A DNA stretch of 40,050 nt, taken from Microvirga splendida (GTDB taxonomy: Bacteria; Pseudomonadota; Alphaproteobacteria; Rhizobiales; Beijerinckiaceae). The stretch covers positions 1 to 40,050 of the forward strand of contig NZ_JAELXT010000037.1 of the NCBI RefSeq assembly GCF_016427565.1. Reading direction: 5' to 3'. The notes under the pieces were generated by a model that did not search any database, was not told the origin of the DNA, and saw only the letters and a program-made list of their open reading frames with translations. The position numbers and the translations under genes were made by a program. Below, one piece after another: positions 1 to 7,980 of the stretch (position 1 is the stretch's first letter; every line of letters starts with the position of its first letter).

Positions 1-2
1 GG

Positions 3-560
3 CCGAATACATTGATGCAGCTCTCACGTTTGTCACTCTGCCAACATCATCTTGCGACGCACGGCCGGACCATACAATTGGCACTTCTCGGACTCAGTGC
101 TCTGCTCCTGCAGATCGAGTGGCTCTACCTTGCTCTGAAGCTGCTCGGCGGCACCTATCTTCTCTATCTCGGCATTCGCATCTGGCGCGGCGCCGCCGAT
201 CCTGTGACTGTTCCGGAGACGCATGTCTTCGATAAAGCTGAGAAAGCATCCTTTTTGCGATCTTTTTCCTTCGCGTTCGTGACTCAGATCAGCAATCCGA
301 AAACCGCCATCGTGTACGCCGGTATCTTTGCAGCCCTGCTTCCTGCTTCTCCGCCCGCATGGATGCTGATGGTGCTGCCGCCGCTGATTTTCCTGGTGGA
401 AGCCGCCTGGTACGCGACCGTTGCCTTCGCCTTCTCCGCACACGGCCCCCGCTCGATCTACCTCAAGTTCAAGCACTGGGTTGATCGCGCGGCCGGTGCC
501 ATCATGGGCGGTTTGGGGCTGAGCCTGATGGCAGAAGGCTTCGGGCTTCAAAAATCCTAG
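3..560 (+). CDS. LysE family amino-acid exporter, 5'-partial or disrupted
   Basis: Membrane exporter of the LysE/RhtB family. The segment GLSALLLQIEWLYLALKLLG followed by TYLLYLGIRIWRG matches the middle of the family (from about residue 50 of a usual ~205), and later hydrophobic helices cover the C-terminal half, including the typical ISNPKTAIVYAGIFAAL stretch. The frame is open from base 3. The first ~25 codons do not resemble the usual LysE N-terminus with its PGPN-type motif, and neither of the other two forward frames supplies it. The gene is therefore cut by the window edge and/or altered near its 5' end; an ATG at 12 is the first available start. It converges on the XRE regulator, and the two stop codons share the palindrome CTAG. 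Family assignment is fairly sure; completeness is doubtful. Confidence 0.7.
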   Translation, partial: PNTLMQLSRLSLCQHHLATHGRTIQLALLGLSALLLQIEWLYLALKLLGGTYLLYLGIRIWRGAADPVTVPETHVFDKAEKASFLRSFSFAFVTQISNPKTAIVYAGIFAALLPASPPAWMLMVLPPLIFLVEAAWYATVAFAFSAHGPRSIYLKFKHWVDRAAGAIMGGLGLSLMAEGFGLQKS

Positions 561-979
561 CGGTTACCGACGGTCGAGGGCACTTGAACGTCATCAAGGG
601 AAGGAGCGGCCTTCCGCTCCCGTTCCTGCGCCCGGTCGAGCACCGCCATCATAGCGTCGAGCTCCTCAGGCGTGAGATCGCGGATCTCCCGCGCCAGGCG
701 GTTCGCCAGCAGCGTCGCCTTTGGGTCGGTGTTGGCCGTGTCGATCTTCACCCGGGGATCGGAAAGGTCGGCGAGGCGCGTGAGCTCGTCGGCCTCGTCC
801 CAGATAATGTGGAAGTACTGCAGCACGCCCTGGATCAGCGTCCAGGTCGGCTTGCCGCGTTCGCCGCGCTCCAGCGCCGAGAGATAGGCGCTGGAGACGC
901 CGAGATGGGCGGCCATGTCCTTCAACATGCGCCCGCGCTCCTGGCGCAGCTGCCGCACCCGTTCGCCGAAGGGAGTCAT
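557..979 (-). CDS. XRE-family helix-turn-helix regulator
   Basis: A 140-residue DNA-binding protein with an N-terminal Cro/CI-type helix-turn-helix (about residues 4-60; ERVRQLRQERGRMLKDMAAH, then VSSAYLSALERGERGKP). The C-terminal part is helical and charged (DLTPEELDAMMAVLDRAQ). The ATG at 979 is preferred over the longer reading because it places the start of the HTH at the N-terminus, lies five bases after the smr stop codon, and follows a GGGGT ribosome-binding-like stretch. It is the last gene of the minus-strand cluster tim44-like/mltA/smr. No target operator is recognisable. In Rhizobiales this short regulator commonly follows smr; its role is unknown to me. Confidence 0.85.
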   Translation of the reverse strand: MTPFGERVRQLRQERGRMLKDMAAHLGVSSAYLSALERGERGKPTWTLIQGVLQYFHIIWDEADELTRLADLSDPRVKIDTANTDPKATLLANRLAREIRDLTPEELDAMMAVLDRAQERERKAAPSLDDVQVPSTVGNR

Positions 980-983
980 GCGT

Positions 984-1547
984 TTACCCCACACCCCGCC
1001 GCCGGCGGAGCCTGACATAGAGTGCACCGGATCCGCCGTGCTGGGGAGAGGCCTCCTCGAAACCCACCACCAGGTGGCGCAGGTCGGGCAGGCGCAGCCA
1101 GTGCGGCACCATGCGCTTGAGAACCCCGCGCTCCTCGAACAGGCCGTTGCTCACCGCCGCACCGCCCTTGCCGGTGATCACGAGGACGAGCGCGTGGCCG
1201 GAGCCCTGTGCGCGGTGCAGGAAGCTCAGGAGGGCGAAATGGGCCTCCTCCTGGCGCATCCCGTGCAGGTCGATGACGCTGTCCACGTCCTTGCGGCCGC
1301 GACGCAGGGCCTGGAGCGTCTTGCGCTCCACGGGAGCCAGCGGCGGCATGGCGGGTTTGGCCGGAGCCGGAAGAGGGGGCAGGGCCGGGGATGATGAGAC
1401 GGCGGCAGGCATGGGGGCCGGCGCCTCGCCGGGCTCCGGTTCAGGGGGCAGGGCTTTGCCCTGCATGGGCTTCACGTGCCGGGCCACATGGGACCAGAGC
1501 CGCTTCTCCTCGGGGCTGAGTTGGCGGGTGCGGCTTTTGCGGGTCAT
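984..1547 (-). CDS. Smr-domain protein (MutS2-type C-terminal domain)
   Basis: A 187-residue stand-alone Smr protein. The N-terminal 75 residues are Pro/Ala-rich and probably disordered. The Smr domain follows (about residues 85-187), with VIDLHGMRQEEAHFALLSFL and the glycine-rich VLVITGKGG loop typical of the fold. Smr domains are nicking or endonuclease modules or nucleic-acid-binding modules; the substrate of these short bacterial proteins is not settled. The start ATG overlaps the mltA stop in an ATGA-type junction, which implies translational coupling. Family assignment is firm; the function stays general. Confidence 0.9.
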   Translation of the reverse strand: MTRKSRTRQLSPEEKRLWSHVARHVKPMQGKALPPEPEPGEAPAPMPAAVSSSPALPPLPAPAKPAMPPLAPVERKTLQALRRGRKDVDSVIDLHGMRQEEAHFALLSFLHRAQGSGHALVLVITGKGGAAVSNGLFEERGVLKRMVPHWLRLPDLRHLVVGFEEASPQHGGSGALYVRLRRRRGVG

Positions 1548-2728
1548 GAACGGGGTTTGGGCTCAAGGACCACGAAGCGCACCGGGTGGCGCAGGAGCCC
1601 GGCCTGGCGCCCCGCCTCCTCGCCGCTGCCGAAGAAGAAATCGCCCCGGGCCGGGCCGACGATAGCCGAGCCCGTATCCTGGGCGATCATGAGCCGCCGA
1701 AGCGGCTCCGCCTGTTCGAGCGTCAGCGGAAGCTGCCCGTCGAGCCAGACCGGCAGCCCATAGGCCCAGAGCGACCGGTCGACGGCGAGGCTCCGGCCGG
1801 GCACGAGCGGATGGCCTGCCCCCCCGATGGGGCCGTCCTCCGGCGCCAGCTCCGCAGCCTCGCGGAAGAAGATGTAGGATCCGTTCTGCCGCATCAGGGC
1901 CTTGGCCGGCTCCGGGTGGTCCTTCAGCCAGCCCATGAGCTTGGCGAGCGTCATGGATTCCAGGTCCATTGCGCCCTGCTGCACCAGCAGCCGGCCGATG
2001 GACGTGTAGGGGCGGCCGTTGCGGCCCGCATAGGCCACCCGCATCACCGAGCCGTCGGTCAGGCGGATGCGGGCCGAGCCCTGCACATGGATGATGAAGG
2101 CCTCGCCCGGCTCGCGAAGCCAGACGATAGGCCGGGCGAGATCGCCTAAGGCACCGTCCTCGATGGCGGCGCGATCCGGATAGGGCGCGTAGCCGTTGGC
2201 CGTGCGCCGTGCCGCCTGAAGGCCCTTCTCGATCCCCGGCAGGGTCTCGCCCTGAGGAATCGTGACGAGGTCCTGGGGCCGGTCGAGCAGGGGAACCCTG
2301 TAGGTGGCGTCCGGGGTGCGCGAGCCCTCGAATTCGGGCTCGTAATAGCCCGTGAGAAAGCCGCCGCCCGTGTGGGGCACGACCAGGCGGGGCCGGAAAT
2401 GCGTCTCGAAGAAGCGCTTCGCCTCGGCCCTGCCAGCGTCGGGCGTCTTCAGAGCCTCACGGCAGATGGCGAGAAGGTCCCTTTGAGGCGCCTGTGCCGG
2501 CCGCAGCTCGGCGGATGCCGCATCAACGGCCCGGCAGGAGCGCAGGAAGGCCCGGTAAGCCGCCGCGTGATCGTCCGCGTCCCAGCCGGCGAGGTCCGCA
2601 AAGGCGAGGGGCTCCAGGCGCGCAAGGTCCTTCAGGCCCGTTCCGGCCGCGGCACCGGACATGCTCAGCGTCCAGATGTTGAGGCTGGCAAGGAGACAGG
2701 CGAAAAGGACCCGCCCGGCATGGATCAT
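1544..2728 (-). CDS. mltA: Membrane-bound lytic murein transglycosylase A
   Basis: Peptidoglycan hydrolase that cleaves the MurNAc-GlcNAc bond with formation of 1,6-anhydroMurNAc. The 394-residue form starts at ATG 2728, overlapping the tim44-like stop codon. It begins with a signal-peptide-like segment (MIHAGRVLFACLLASLNIWT then SMSGAAAG). The MltA domain carries FLTGYYEPEFEGSR, and the C-terminal 3D domain carries IAQDTGSAIVGPARGD with the conserved aspartate presumed catalytic, followed by FFFGSGEEAGRQAG. No lipobox cysteine is evident after the signal peptide, so the enzyme may be periplasmic rather than a lipoprotein as in E. coli. It is part of the tim44-like/mltA/smr cluster, a common alphaproteobacterial arrangement. 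Confidence 0.95.
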   Translation of the reverse strand: MIHAGRVLFACLLASLNIWTLSMSGAAAGTGLKDLARLEPLAFADLAGWDADDHAAAYRAFLRSCRAVDAASAELRPAQAPQRDLLAICREALKTPDAGRAEAKRFFETHFRPRLVVPHTGGGFLTGYYEPEFEGSRTPDATYRVPLLDRPQDLVTIPQGETLPGIEKGLQAARRTANGYAPYPDRAAIEDGALGDLARPIVWLREPGEAFIIHVQGSARIRLTDGSVMRVAYAGRNGRPYTSIGRLLVQQGAMDLESMTLAKLMGWLKDHPEPAKALMRQNGSYIFFREAAELAPEDGPIGGAGHPLVPGRSLAVDRSLWAYGLPVWLDGQLPLTLEQAEPLRRLMIAQDTGSAIVGPARGDFFFGSGEEAGRQAGLLRHPVRFVVLEPKPRS

Positions 2729-3447
2729 TGCCCCGCTTCGGTCGCCACGAGCAGCCAGTTGGGATCGCGGCTGCCCAGGGTGCGCGCGAAGGTCCACACG
2801 TCGGTGACGTCGGCCACGGTCTCGAGGCTGCCGTCCACCACGGCCCCGGAGGTATCGCGGGTGGCGGTGATCAGCTTGGACAGGAAGCGCACCACGATTT
2901 GGGCGTTCTTGCCCTGGAGCTCGGCCCCGGCCATCTCGGCCTTGTCGATGGACACGAAGGTGGTCTCCACCGTCTCGCCCCGGCGCTCACGTTCGGTGAT
3001 CGCCCGCTCGAAGCCTTCATAGACCTCGCGGGAGAGCAGATCCTTGAGGGTGTTGCGGTCGCCCTGCGCGAAGGCCGTGACGATCATCTCGTAGGCGGAC
3101 TTGGCTCCCTCCAGGAATTCGGCGGGGTGGAAATCCGGCTCGATGCGGACGATGCCGTCCAGCGCCTGGGCCGTGGGCGAACCGGGCTCGGCGATGCCCT
3201 TCCAGCGCTCGGCCGGAGGAACTTCGGCGGCGGGACGCGGGCCGTTGGCCCCGGGAAGGCGCACCACATTGTGATCGGGCTCGGCCGGCGCGTTGCCCGG
3301 GCGCAAGGGGGCATCCCGGCGTGCCATCGGATCGAAGGGCGGCTGTTCGTTCCCGGTCTTCTGCCCCAGCACGGAGCGGAGGCGCCAGATCACGAAGACA
3401 GCGAGAACAATGAAAATGAGGGTCGTGATGTCGAAGGAATCCTGCAT
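2725..3447 (-). CDS. Tim44/TimA-family membrane-associated protein
   Basis: A 240-residue protein with one N-terminal membrane segment (DITTLIFIVLAVFVIWRLRS), a Pro/Arg-rich linker, and a C-terminal Tim44-like domain (about residues 95-235; FLEGAKSAYEMIVTAFAQGD then LLSREVYEGFERAI). The fold is that of mitochondrial Tim44 C-terminal domains. Bacterial members are membrane-anchored and their partners are poorly defined. The ATG at 3447 gives the membrane segment at the very N-terminus; the longer open frame upstream is antisense to secB and its promoter region and is not used. It diverges from secB across a 264-bp spacer that must hold both promoters, and it heads the mltA-smr-XRE cluster. Confidence 0.88.
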   Translation of the reverse strand: MQDSFDITTLIFIVLAVFVIWRLRSVLGQKTGNEQPPFDPMARRDAPLRPGNAPAEPDHNVVRLPGANGPRPAAEVPPAERWKGIAEPGSPTAQALDGIVRIEPDFHPAEFLEGAKSAYEMIVTAFAQGDRNTLKDLLSREVYEGFERAITERERRGETVETTFVSIDKAEMAGAELQGKNAQIVVRFLSKLITATRDTSGAVVDGSLETVADVTDVWTFARTLGSRDPNWLLVATEAGQ

Positions 3448-3711
3448 CGTCGATCCGTTGTGAGCCTGCCCGCGCCCGGTTGTCGCCGGGCGTTGTTTTG
3501 AGGAGGCGAAGGTGTCATCCTTCGCATATGGGGTCTTGAGGTCGTAACATCCACCTCTGCCCCCGACAAGCGAATGAGTTGGCTCAAAATCTTGCTTCCC
3601 GCATGAGAAGCATGGTAGCGCGAAGATCCATGGCCCGCCGCCGCAGCCACTTCGCTCGACGAGGTGTTCCGCCCGGGCTCGACGAGACAACCTCCTAGGG
3701 AGCATGAAACC

Positions 3712-4191
3712 ATGGCCGAGAATGCGGCAAACAACGGAGCGCCCTCGCTCAACGCCCTTGCGCAGTACTGCAAGGATTTCTCCTTCGAGAACCCCAACGC
3801 GCCCCGCTCCCTGCAGCAGCAGACGGAAGGTCCGCAGATCAACCTGCAGGTGAACGTGAACGCCAAGCAGCTCGCCGAGGCCGATTTCGAGATCGACCTG
3901 ACCCTCGAGGGCGATGCCAAGATCGGCGGCAAGGACGTGCTGTTCGCCTTCGAGCTCACCTATTCGGGCGTGTTCCGCATCCAGAACATCCCGCAGGACC
4001 AGCTGCACCCGGTGGTGATGATCGAGTGCCCGCGCCTGCTCTTCCCCTTCGCCCGCCAGATGGTGGCCGATGCGGTGCGCAACGGCGGCTTCCCGCCCCT
4101 CTACATCGACCCGATCGACTTCGTGGCCCTCTACCGCCAGCGCGCCGCAGAGGTGCAGGGGCAGGAGAACGGCGCCCAGACGCTGTCGTAA
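3712..4191 (+). CDS. secB: Protein-export chaperone SecB
   Basis: Cytosolic tetrameric chaperone that keeps preproteins unfolded and delivers them to SecA. The 159-residue product covers the family: LAQYCKDFSFENPNAPRSLQ, the substrate-binding beta-sheet (INLQVNVNAKQL then ADFEIDLTLEGDA), ELTYSGVFRI, and the conserved CPRLLFPFARQMVADAVRNG followed by FPPLYIDPIDF. The ATG at 3712 is preceded by AGGGAG at 3697-3702; a nearby ATG at 3704 is in another frame. secB near dnaQ-coaE-aroE and oriC is typical of alphaproteobacteria. A strong intrinsic terminator follows. Confidence 0.97.
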   Translation: MAENAANNGAPSLNALAQYCKDFSFENPNAPRSLQQQTEGPQINLQVNVNAKQLAEADFEIDLTLEGDAKIGGKDVLFAFELTYSGVFRIQNIPQDQLHPVVMIECPRLLFPFARQMVADAVRNGGFPPLYIDPIDFVALYRQRAAEVQGQENGAQTLS

Positions 4192-4217
4192 GCTGACGCG
4201 CGGGAACTGGTTTTTTC

Positions 4218-4256
4218 AGATCGGGCGAGGCGAAGGCTTCGCCCGATCTTCTTTTT
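4218..4256 (+). terminator. Intrinsic terminator of secB
   Basis: An 11-bp perfect stem (AGATCGGGCGA at 4218-4228 pairing with TCGCCCGATCT at 4239-4249) has a ten-base loop and is followed directly by a T-rich tail (TCTTTTTG). It lies 27 bases after the secB stop and separates secB from the hydrolase gene. Confidence 0.85.
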
Positions 4257-4314
4257 GCGGTTGACGCCCGCTGCGTTATAGCTCGGCCTGCATGTTACAC
4301 AATTCCGATCGTTG

Positions 4315-5019
4315 ATGGACAAGTCTCGCTTCTTCACTTCGCCATTAAGCGATGGCGCGCGCTCATTCGAGGTTGTGGTGCATGAAGCGGCACAGCCCTC
4401 CCGCTCGGTCTTGTTCGCTGCCGCTCGGGGTGGGGATCCGCGGCGCCACCTTCCGCTGCTGCACGCTCTCGCGCAGCAGGGCTGTACGGTGATAGCGCCG
4501 CATTTCGAGCCGTTGGCATCCCCAGTGCCCCGCGAGGATGAGCTGCAGGCGCGAGCGCGCAGCCTTGAAGTGGCTGTTCGCACGTTCGCGCGAGAGCGCC
4601 TTCCGGTCGCCGGAATAGGTCATTCGATCGGTGCCACGATGGTGCTCGTGATGGCGGGAGGCCGTGCTCAGACGCTTGCCGGACAGACGGTATCCATAGC
4701 GCCGAAATTCAACTTCGACCGTTTGGTGCTTTTCACCCCGGCCATGGATTTCTTTCGGGCGCCGGGCGCCCTGGAGGCAGTTGATGCGCCGATCCTCGCA
4801 TGGGCCGGGGCAAAGGATACGGTGACCCCTCCGGCGCAGGCGGCATTCCTGAAAGAAGCGCTGGAACCGAGATCACCGGTCGAGATTCGCGTGGTGGAAG
4901 AGGCCGGCCATTTCACCTTCATGCACGAGCTGCCGCCCCACATCACGGATCCGTATCCTGACCGGAACGCGTTTCTGGCCTCCCTTACCGACGGTGTTTG
5001 CCGCTTCGTGATGAGCTGA
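4315..5019 (+). CDS. Alpha/beta hydrolase of unknown substrate
   Basis: A 234-residue soluble alpha/beta-hydrolase. The nucleophile elbow GHSIG places the serine at residue 104, AGAKDTVTP gives the acid at Asp168, and EEAGHFTF gives His199, so the triad is complete. TVIAPHFEPLASP resembles an oxyanion-side loop after an early strand. The product resembles small dienelactone-hydrolase/YpfH-like esterases, but the substrate cannot be read from the sequence. The ATG at 4315 is preferred to the TTG at 4312; no strong ribosome-binding site is visible. The gene lies alone between the secB terminator and the convergent dnaQ gene. Confidence 0.8.
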   Translation: MDKSRFFTSPLSDGARSFEVVVHEAAQPSRSVLFAAARGGDPRRHLPLLHALAQQGCTVIAPHFEPLASPVPREDELQARARSLEVAVRTFARERLPVAGIGHSIGATMVLVMAGGRAQTLAGQTVSIAPKFNFDRLVLFTPAMDFFRAPGALEAVDAPILAWAGAKDTVTPPAQAAFLKEALEPRSPVEIRVVEEAGHFTFMHELPPHITDPYPDRNAFLASLTDGVCRFVMS

Positions 5020-5055
5020 TGCCCGGGCGCTCGTCGGAACACGAGGGATCCCGTC

Positions 5056-5778
5056 TCAAGAAGCCTCCGGCTTCGTCTCGCCGAGATACTCGTTCCAGAT
5101 CGCGCTCGGTCCGATGGACTGGATGAAGGCCTCGTGGGCGGCGCGCTCGGCCTCCGTCAGGCGGGAGATCAGGGTGCGTGGCCGCGCCTCCCGGGCAGCC
5201 CGTTCCGCCGCGGCGGCACTGCGACGGGCGGTCGGCTGCAGGGAAAGGTCGAAGCCCACCTGCCGGCCGCCGATCAGCTCGATATAGACTTCGGCCAGGA
5301 TCTCGGCGTCGAGGAGCGCCCCGTGCTTGGTGCGCCGGGAATTGTCGATCCCGTAACGGGTGCAGAGCGCATCGAGGTTGTTGGCCGCGCCCGGGTGCCT
5401 GCGCCGGGCCACGGCCAGCGTGTCGACCGCATCGGCCAGGTTGAACTGCCGGTGTCCGGTGCGGGCGAATTCCGCATTCAGGAAGCCGATGTCGAAGGCG
5501 GCATTGTGGATGACGAGGCGGGCATCGCCGATGAAGTCGGCGAACTCGTCCGCAATCGCCGCAAAGACCGGCTTGTCGGCCAGGAACTCGTCGGAGAGCC
5601 CGTGGACCGCGAAGGCTCCCGGGGAGACCGGGCATTCCGGGTTGATGTAGACGTGATAATTCTTCCCCGTGGGGATGTGGTTGAGCATCTCCACGCAGCC
5701 GATTTCGATCACCCGGTCGCCGCTGGCATGACTGGTACCGGTGGTCTCGGTGTCGAGAACGATTTCACGCAACATCAT
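5056..5778 (-). CDS. dnaQ: DNA polymerase III epsilon subunit (3'-5' proofreading exonuclease)
   Basis: Proofreading exonuclease of the replicative polymerase core. The DEDDh active site is complete: LDTETTG (Asp9, Glu11), HNAAFDIGFL (Asp96) and KHGALLDAEI (His152, Asp157). The exonuclease domain fills residues 4-175. The last ~60 residues are Ala/Arg-rich with AERAAHEAFIQSIGPSAIWN, where epsilon subunits usually bind the polymerase. Two adjacent ATGs (5778 and 5775) are possible starts. It lies 12 bases after coaE in the operon aroE-coaE-dnaQ. The length (240 aa) is usual. Confidence 0.96.
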   Translation of the reverse strand: MMLREIVLDTETTGTSHASGDRVIEIGCVEMLNHIPTGKNYHVYINPECPVSPGAFAVHGLSDEFLADKPVFAAIADEFADFIGDARLVIHNAAFDIGFLNAEFARTGHRQFNLADAVDTLAVARRRHPGAANNLDALCTRYGIDNSRRTKHGALLDAEILAEVYIELIGGRQVGFDLSLQPTARRSAAAAERAAREARPRTLISRLTEAERAAHEAFIQSIGPSAIWNEYLGETKPEAS

Positions 5779-5790
5779 AAAAACTCTTCA

Positions 5791-6396
5791 TCAAAAGCGG
5801 CGGTGCCGTCCGGGACGGCCGGCGAGGCAGGCGAGAATGGAGCGCACCTGCGCCTCGGCGGAGGCAAAGCCGCGGCTGGTGTCGACCAGGAAATGCGCCC
5901 GGGCGCGCTTGTCGGCGTCGGGCATCTGCTTGGCCAGGATGGCAGAAAATTTCTCCGCCGTCATGCCGGGCCGGGCGAGCACCCGCTCACGCTGCACGCC
6001 GGGCGGCGCCGTGACCACGAGCACCGCATCGCAGCGCCTGTCGCCTCCGGTCTCGAACAGCAGGGGAATGTCCAACACGGCGATGGGCGCCAGAGCGGAA
6101 ACCCGTGCAAGAAAATTCTCCTCTTCCTCCCGCACCAGGGGATGCACGATGGTTTCGAGCTGCTTCATGCGCGTCGGATCGTTCAGAACGGCGGCACCGA
6201 GCTTGGTGCGGTCGACGGCGCCGTCCGTCACGGTGCCGGGAAACGCCTGTTCGATCAGGGGCGCGGCACGGCCGCGATAGAGCCGGTGCACGGCGGCATC
6301 GGCGTCGTGGACCGGAACGCCGAGTTTGCGGAAGAGACCGGCCGTGGCCGATTTGCCCATGCCGATGGAGCCGGTGAGGCCGAGCACGAAGGTCAT
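5791..6396 (-). CDS. coaE: Dephospho-CoA kinase
   Basis: Last step of coenzyme A synthesis: ATP-dependent phosphorylation of the 3'-hydroxyl of dephospho-CoA. The 201-residue product opens with MTFVLGLTGSIGMGKSATAG, whose P-loop is at residues 9-16. It is followed by VHDADAAVHRLY (the conserved DAD segment) and LDIPLLFETGGDRRCDAVLV (lid/core region). The ATG at 6396 overlaps the aroE stop in an ATGA junction. The much longer open frame upstream is antisense-frame noise within aroE. Confidence 0.96.
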   Translation of the reverse strand: MTFVLGLTGSIGMGKSATAGLFRKLGVPVHDADAAVHRLYRGRAAPLIEQAFPGTVTDGAVDRTKLGAAVLNDPTRMKQLETIVHPLVREEEENFLARVSALAPIAVLDIPLLFETGGDRRCDAVLVVTAPPGVQRERVLARPGMTAEKFSAILAKQMPDADKRARAHFLVDTSRGFASAEAQVRSILACLAGRPGRHRRF

Positions 6397-7241
6397 CGGG
6401 CCGTCTCGAGATCGGCCAGGATCAGGGCCCGCAGCTCCGGCGTGACCTCGGGCGTGACGCCGAACCAGCGGCGGAAGCCCGGCACCGCCTGGTGCAGCAG
6501 CATCCCGAGACCGTCCACAACTCTCAGGTTCTGTGCGGCCGCGGCCGTGAGAAGGGGCGTTTCGAGGGGCACGTAGACGATGTCGGCCACCACGGCGCTG
6601 CGGGGCGCGCGGGAGAGGTCGATGGCCAAAGGCGGCTGGCCGGCCATGCCGAGCGACGTGGTGTTGACGATGAGCTGGGCATGGGGGATCACCCGCGCGA
6701 GCGCCTCCCAGGCGGCGGTCTCGATCAGAACCGAGCTGCCCGGCCTGAGATCGCGGGCGAGATCCTCGGCCTTCGACCCGGTGCGGTTCGCCACGAAGAT
6801 GCGCTTGAGGGGCCGGTCCTGAAGGCCCGCCACCACGGCTCGGGCGGCGCCGCCTGCGCCGAGCACGAGGGCGGTGTCCACATCCTGTTCCCACCCTGTC
6901 CCCAGCGTGGCATCGAGATTGCCGATGAAGCCGAGCGCATCCGTGTTGTCGCCCCAGAGCACGCCGTCCTCCACCCAGAGTGTATTGACCGCTCCGACCC
7001 GCTGGGCCCGCTCGGTTCTACGGCCGACGCCGAGAAAGGCCGCCTCTTTGTGCGGCAGCGTCACGTTCCCACCCGCGAAGCCCTGCGCATGGAAGCCCGT
7101 CAAGAAATCCCCGAAATCCACAGGCGCCACGTCGATGCGCTCGTAGGTTCCGTCGAGGCCGTAAGCGTTCAGCCAGTGGCCATGGATCAGCGGCGAGCGG
7201 GAATGCTTGATCGGATGGCCGACGACGAAGGCCTTCGTCAT
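6393..7241 (-). CDS. aroE: Shikimate dehydrogenase (NADP+)
   Basis: Reduces 3-dehydroshikimate to shikimate in aromatic amino-acid synthesis. The 282-residue product contains the shikimate-binding SRSPLIHGHWL, the catalytic pair Lys65 (NVTLPHKEAAF) and Asp101 (GDNTDALGFI), the NADP-binding VLGAGGAARAVVAGL, and the basic ANRTGSK loop that selects NADP over NAD. The ATG at 7241 is the first gene start after a palindromic repeat. Translation is coupled to coaE. Confidence 0.96.
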   Translation of the reverse strand: MTKAFVVGHPIKHSRSPLIHGHWLNAYGLDGTYERIDVAPVDFGDFLTGFHAQGFAGGNVTLPHKEAAFLGVGRRTERAQRVGAVNTLWVEDGVLWGDNTDALGFIGNLDATLGTGWEQDVDTALVLGAGGAARAVVAGLQDRPLKRIFVANRTGSKAEDLARDLRPGSSVLIETAAWEALARVIPHAQLIVNTTSLGMAGQPPLAIDLSRAPRSAVVADIVYVPLETPLLTAAAAQNLRVVDGLGMLLHQAVPGFRRWFGVTPEVTPELRALILADLETAR

Positions 7242-7254
7242 GAATTCTTGTCCC

Positions 7255-7350
7255 AGAGCATCGTGCGGACCCGGAGGGCCGCGTTAACGATGCTCTCAAT
7301 CCAAGAAGAATGCATCGGATTCAATCCCAAAAGTGGAATCCACTTTTGGG
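7255..7350. repeat. Composite palindromic intergenic element (AGAGCATCGT family)
   Basis: Two palindromes lie in the 118-bp maf-aroE spacer. The arms AGAGCATCGT (7255-7264) and ACGATGCTCT (7287-7296) are perfect inverted repeats around a 22-base centre. About 30 bases on, 7326-7350 is a perfect 25-base palindrome: twelve-base arms, CCCAAAAGTGGA and its complement, around one central base. AGAGCATCG-type palindromes linked to AAGTGGAATCC-type segments are, to my knowledge, frequent between genes in Rhizobiales genomes. It may be a mobile palindromic repeat and/or form an mRNA hairpin between maf and aroE. Confidence 0.75.
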
Positions 7351-7359
7351 TTCGAGGCT

Positions 7360-7977
7360 TCAAAGAGCCAGGCAGCCGAGGCGGCGCAGGGCGGCGAGAA
7401 GCGGAAGCATGGGGAGGCCCAGGATGGTCGAATGGTCGCCCTCGACCGCCTCGAACAGATGGATGCCGAACCCTTCGAGCTGGTAAACGCCGACGCTCTT
7501 GAGCACGTCGGGACCGGCGAGGTCGAGATAAAGGTCGATGGCCTCGTCCGTCAGCGGCCGCAGGGTGAGGCGGGCGCGCTCCGAGAACCGCTCCACAATC
7601 TGCCCGCCGACCGCAAGGGCTCCGGCGGAATGAAGGGAGTGCTCGCGGCCGGCGAGGCGCTCGAGCTGAAGACGGGCTTCCCCGCGATCCGCCGGCTTGT
7701 GAAACACCTGCCCGTCGCAGGCGAGCACCTGGTCGGCCCCGAGCACCACCCGGTCCGGGTGGCGGCGGCTGACCGCCAGGGCCTTTTCCGCCGTAAGGCG
7801 TGCCGCAAGGGATGGCGGGTCGAGGCCCTCATGGGCGGCCGCTTCCTCGACGGCTCGCTCGTCGATGCCGGAGCCTTGCGTCTCCACCGGGAGTCCTGCG
7901 CTCACGAGCAGGGTCAACCGGGTGGCGCTGGTGGAGGCCAGCAGCAGCTTTTCCGAAGGGGTCCAGAGGGCGGGCAT
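7360..7977 (-). CDS. maf: Maf-family nucleoside triphosphate pyrophosphatase
   Basis: Hydrolyses non-canonical or modified nucleoside triphosphates (house-cleaning). The 205-residue product has the N-terminal LLLASTSATRLTLLVSAGLP, where many homologues read SPRR in place of SATR. It also has the catalytic-region aspartate in VVLGADQVLACDG and the terminal VYQLEGFGIHLFEAVEGDHS. It follows ppsR with a three-base gap, so the two are one transcript. Whether it acts on dTTP/UTP-type or m7GTP-type substrates cannot be told with confidence. Confidence 0.93.
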   Translation of the reverse strand: MPALWTPSEKLLLASTSATRLTLLVSAGLPVETQGSGIDERAVEEAAAHEGLDPPSLAARLTAEKALAVSRRHPDRVVLGADQVLACDGQVFHKPADRGEARLQLERLAGREHSLHSAGALAVGGQIVERFSERARLTLRPLTDEAIDLYLDLAGPDVLKSVGVYQLEGFGIHLFEAVEGDHSTILGLPMLPLLAALRRLGCLAL

Positions 7978-7980
7978 GGC

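Noticed and set aside
7326..7350. Intrinsic terminator between maf and aroE
   Set aside because: The palindrome has a one-base centre and no T run, and maf-ppsR and aroE lie on the same strand in a probable operon.
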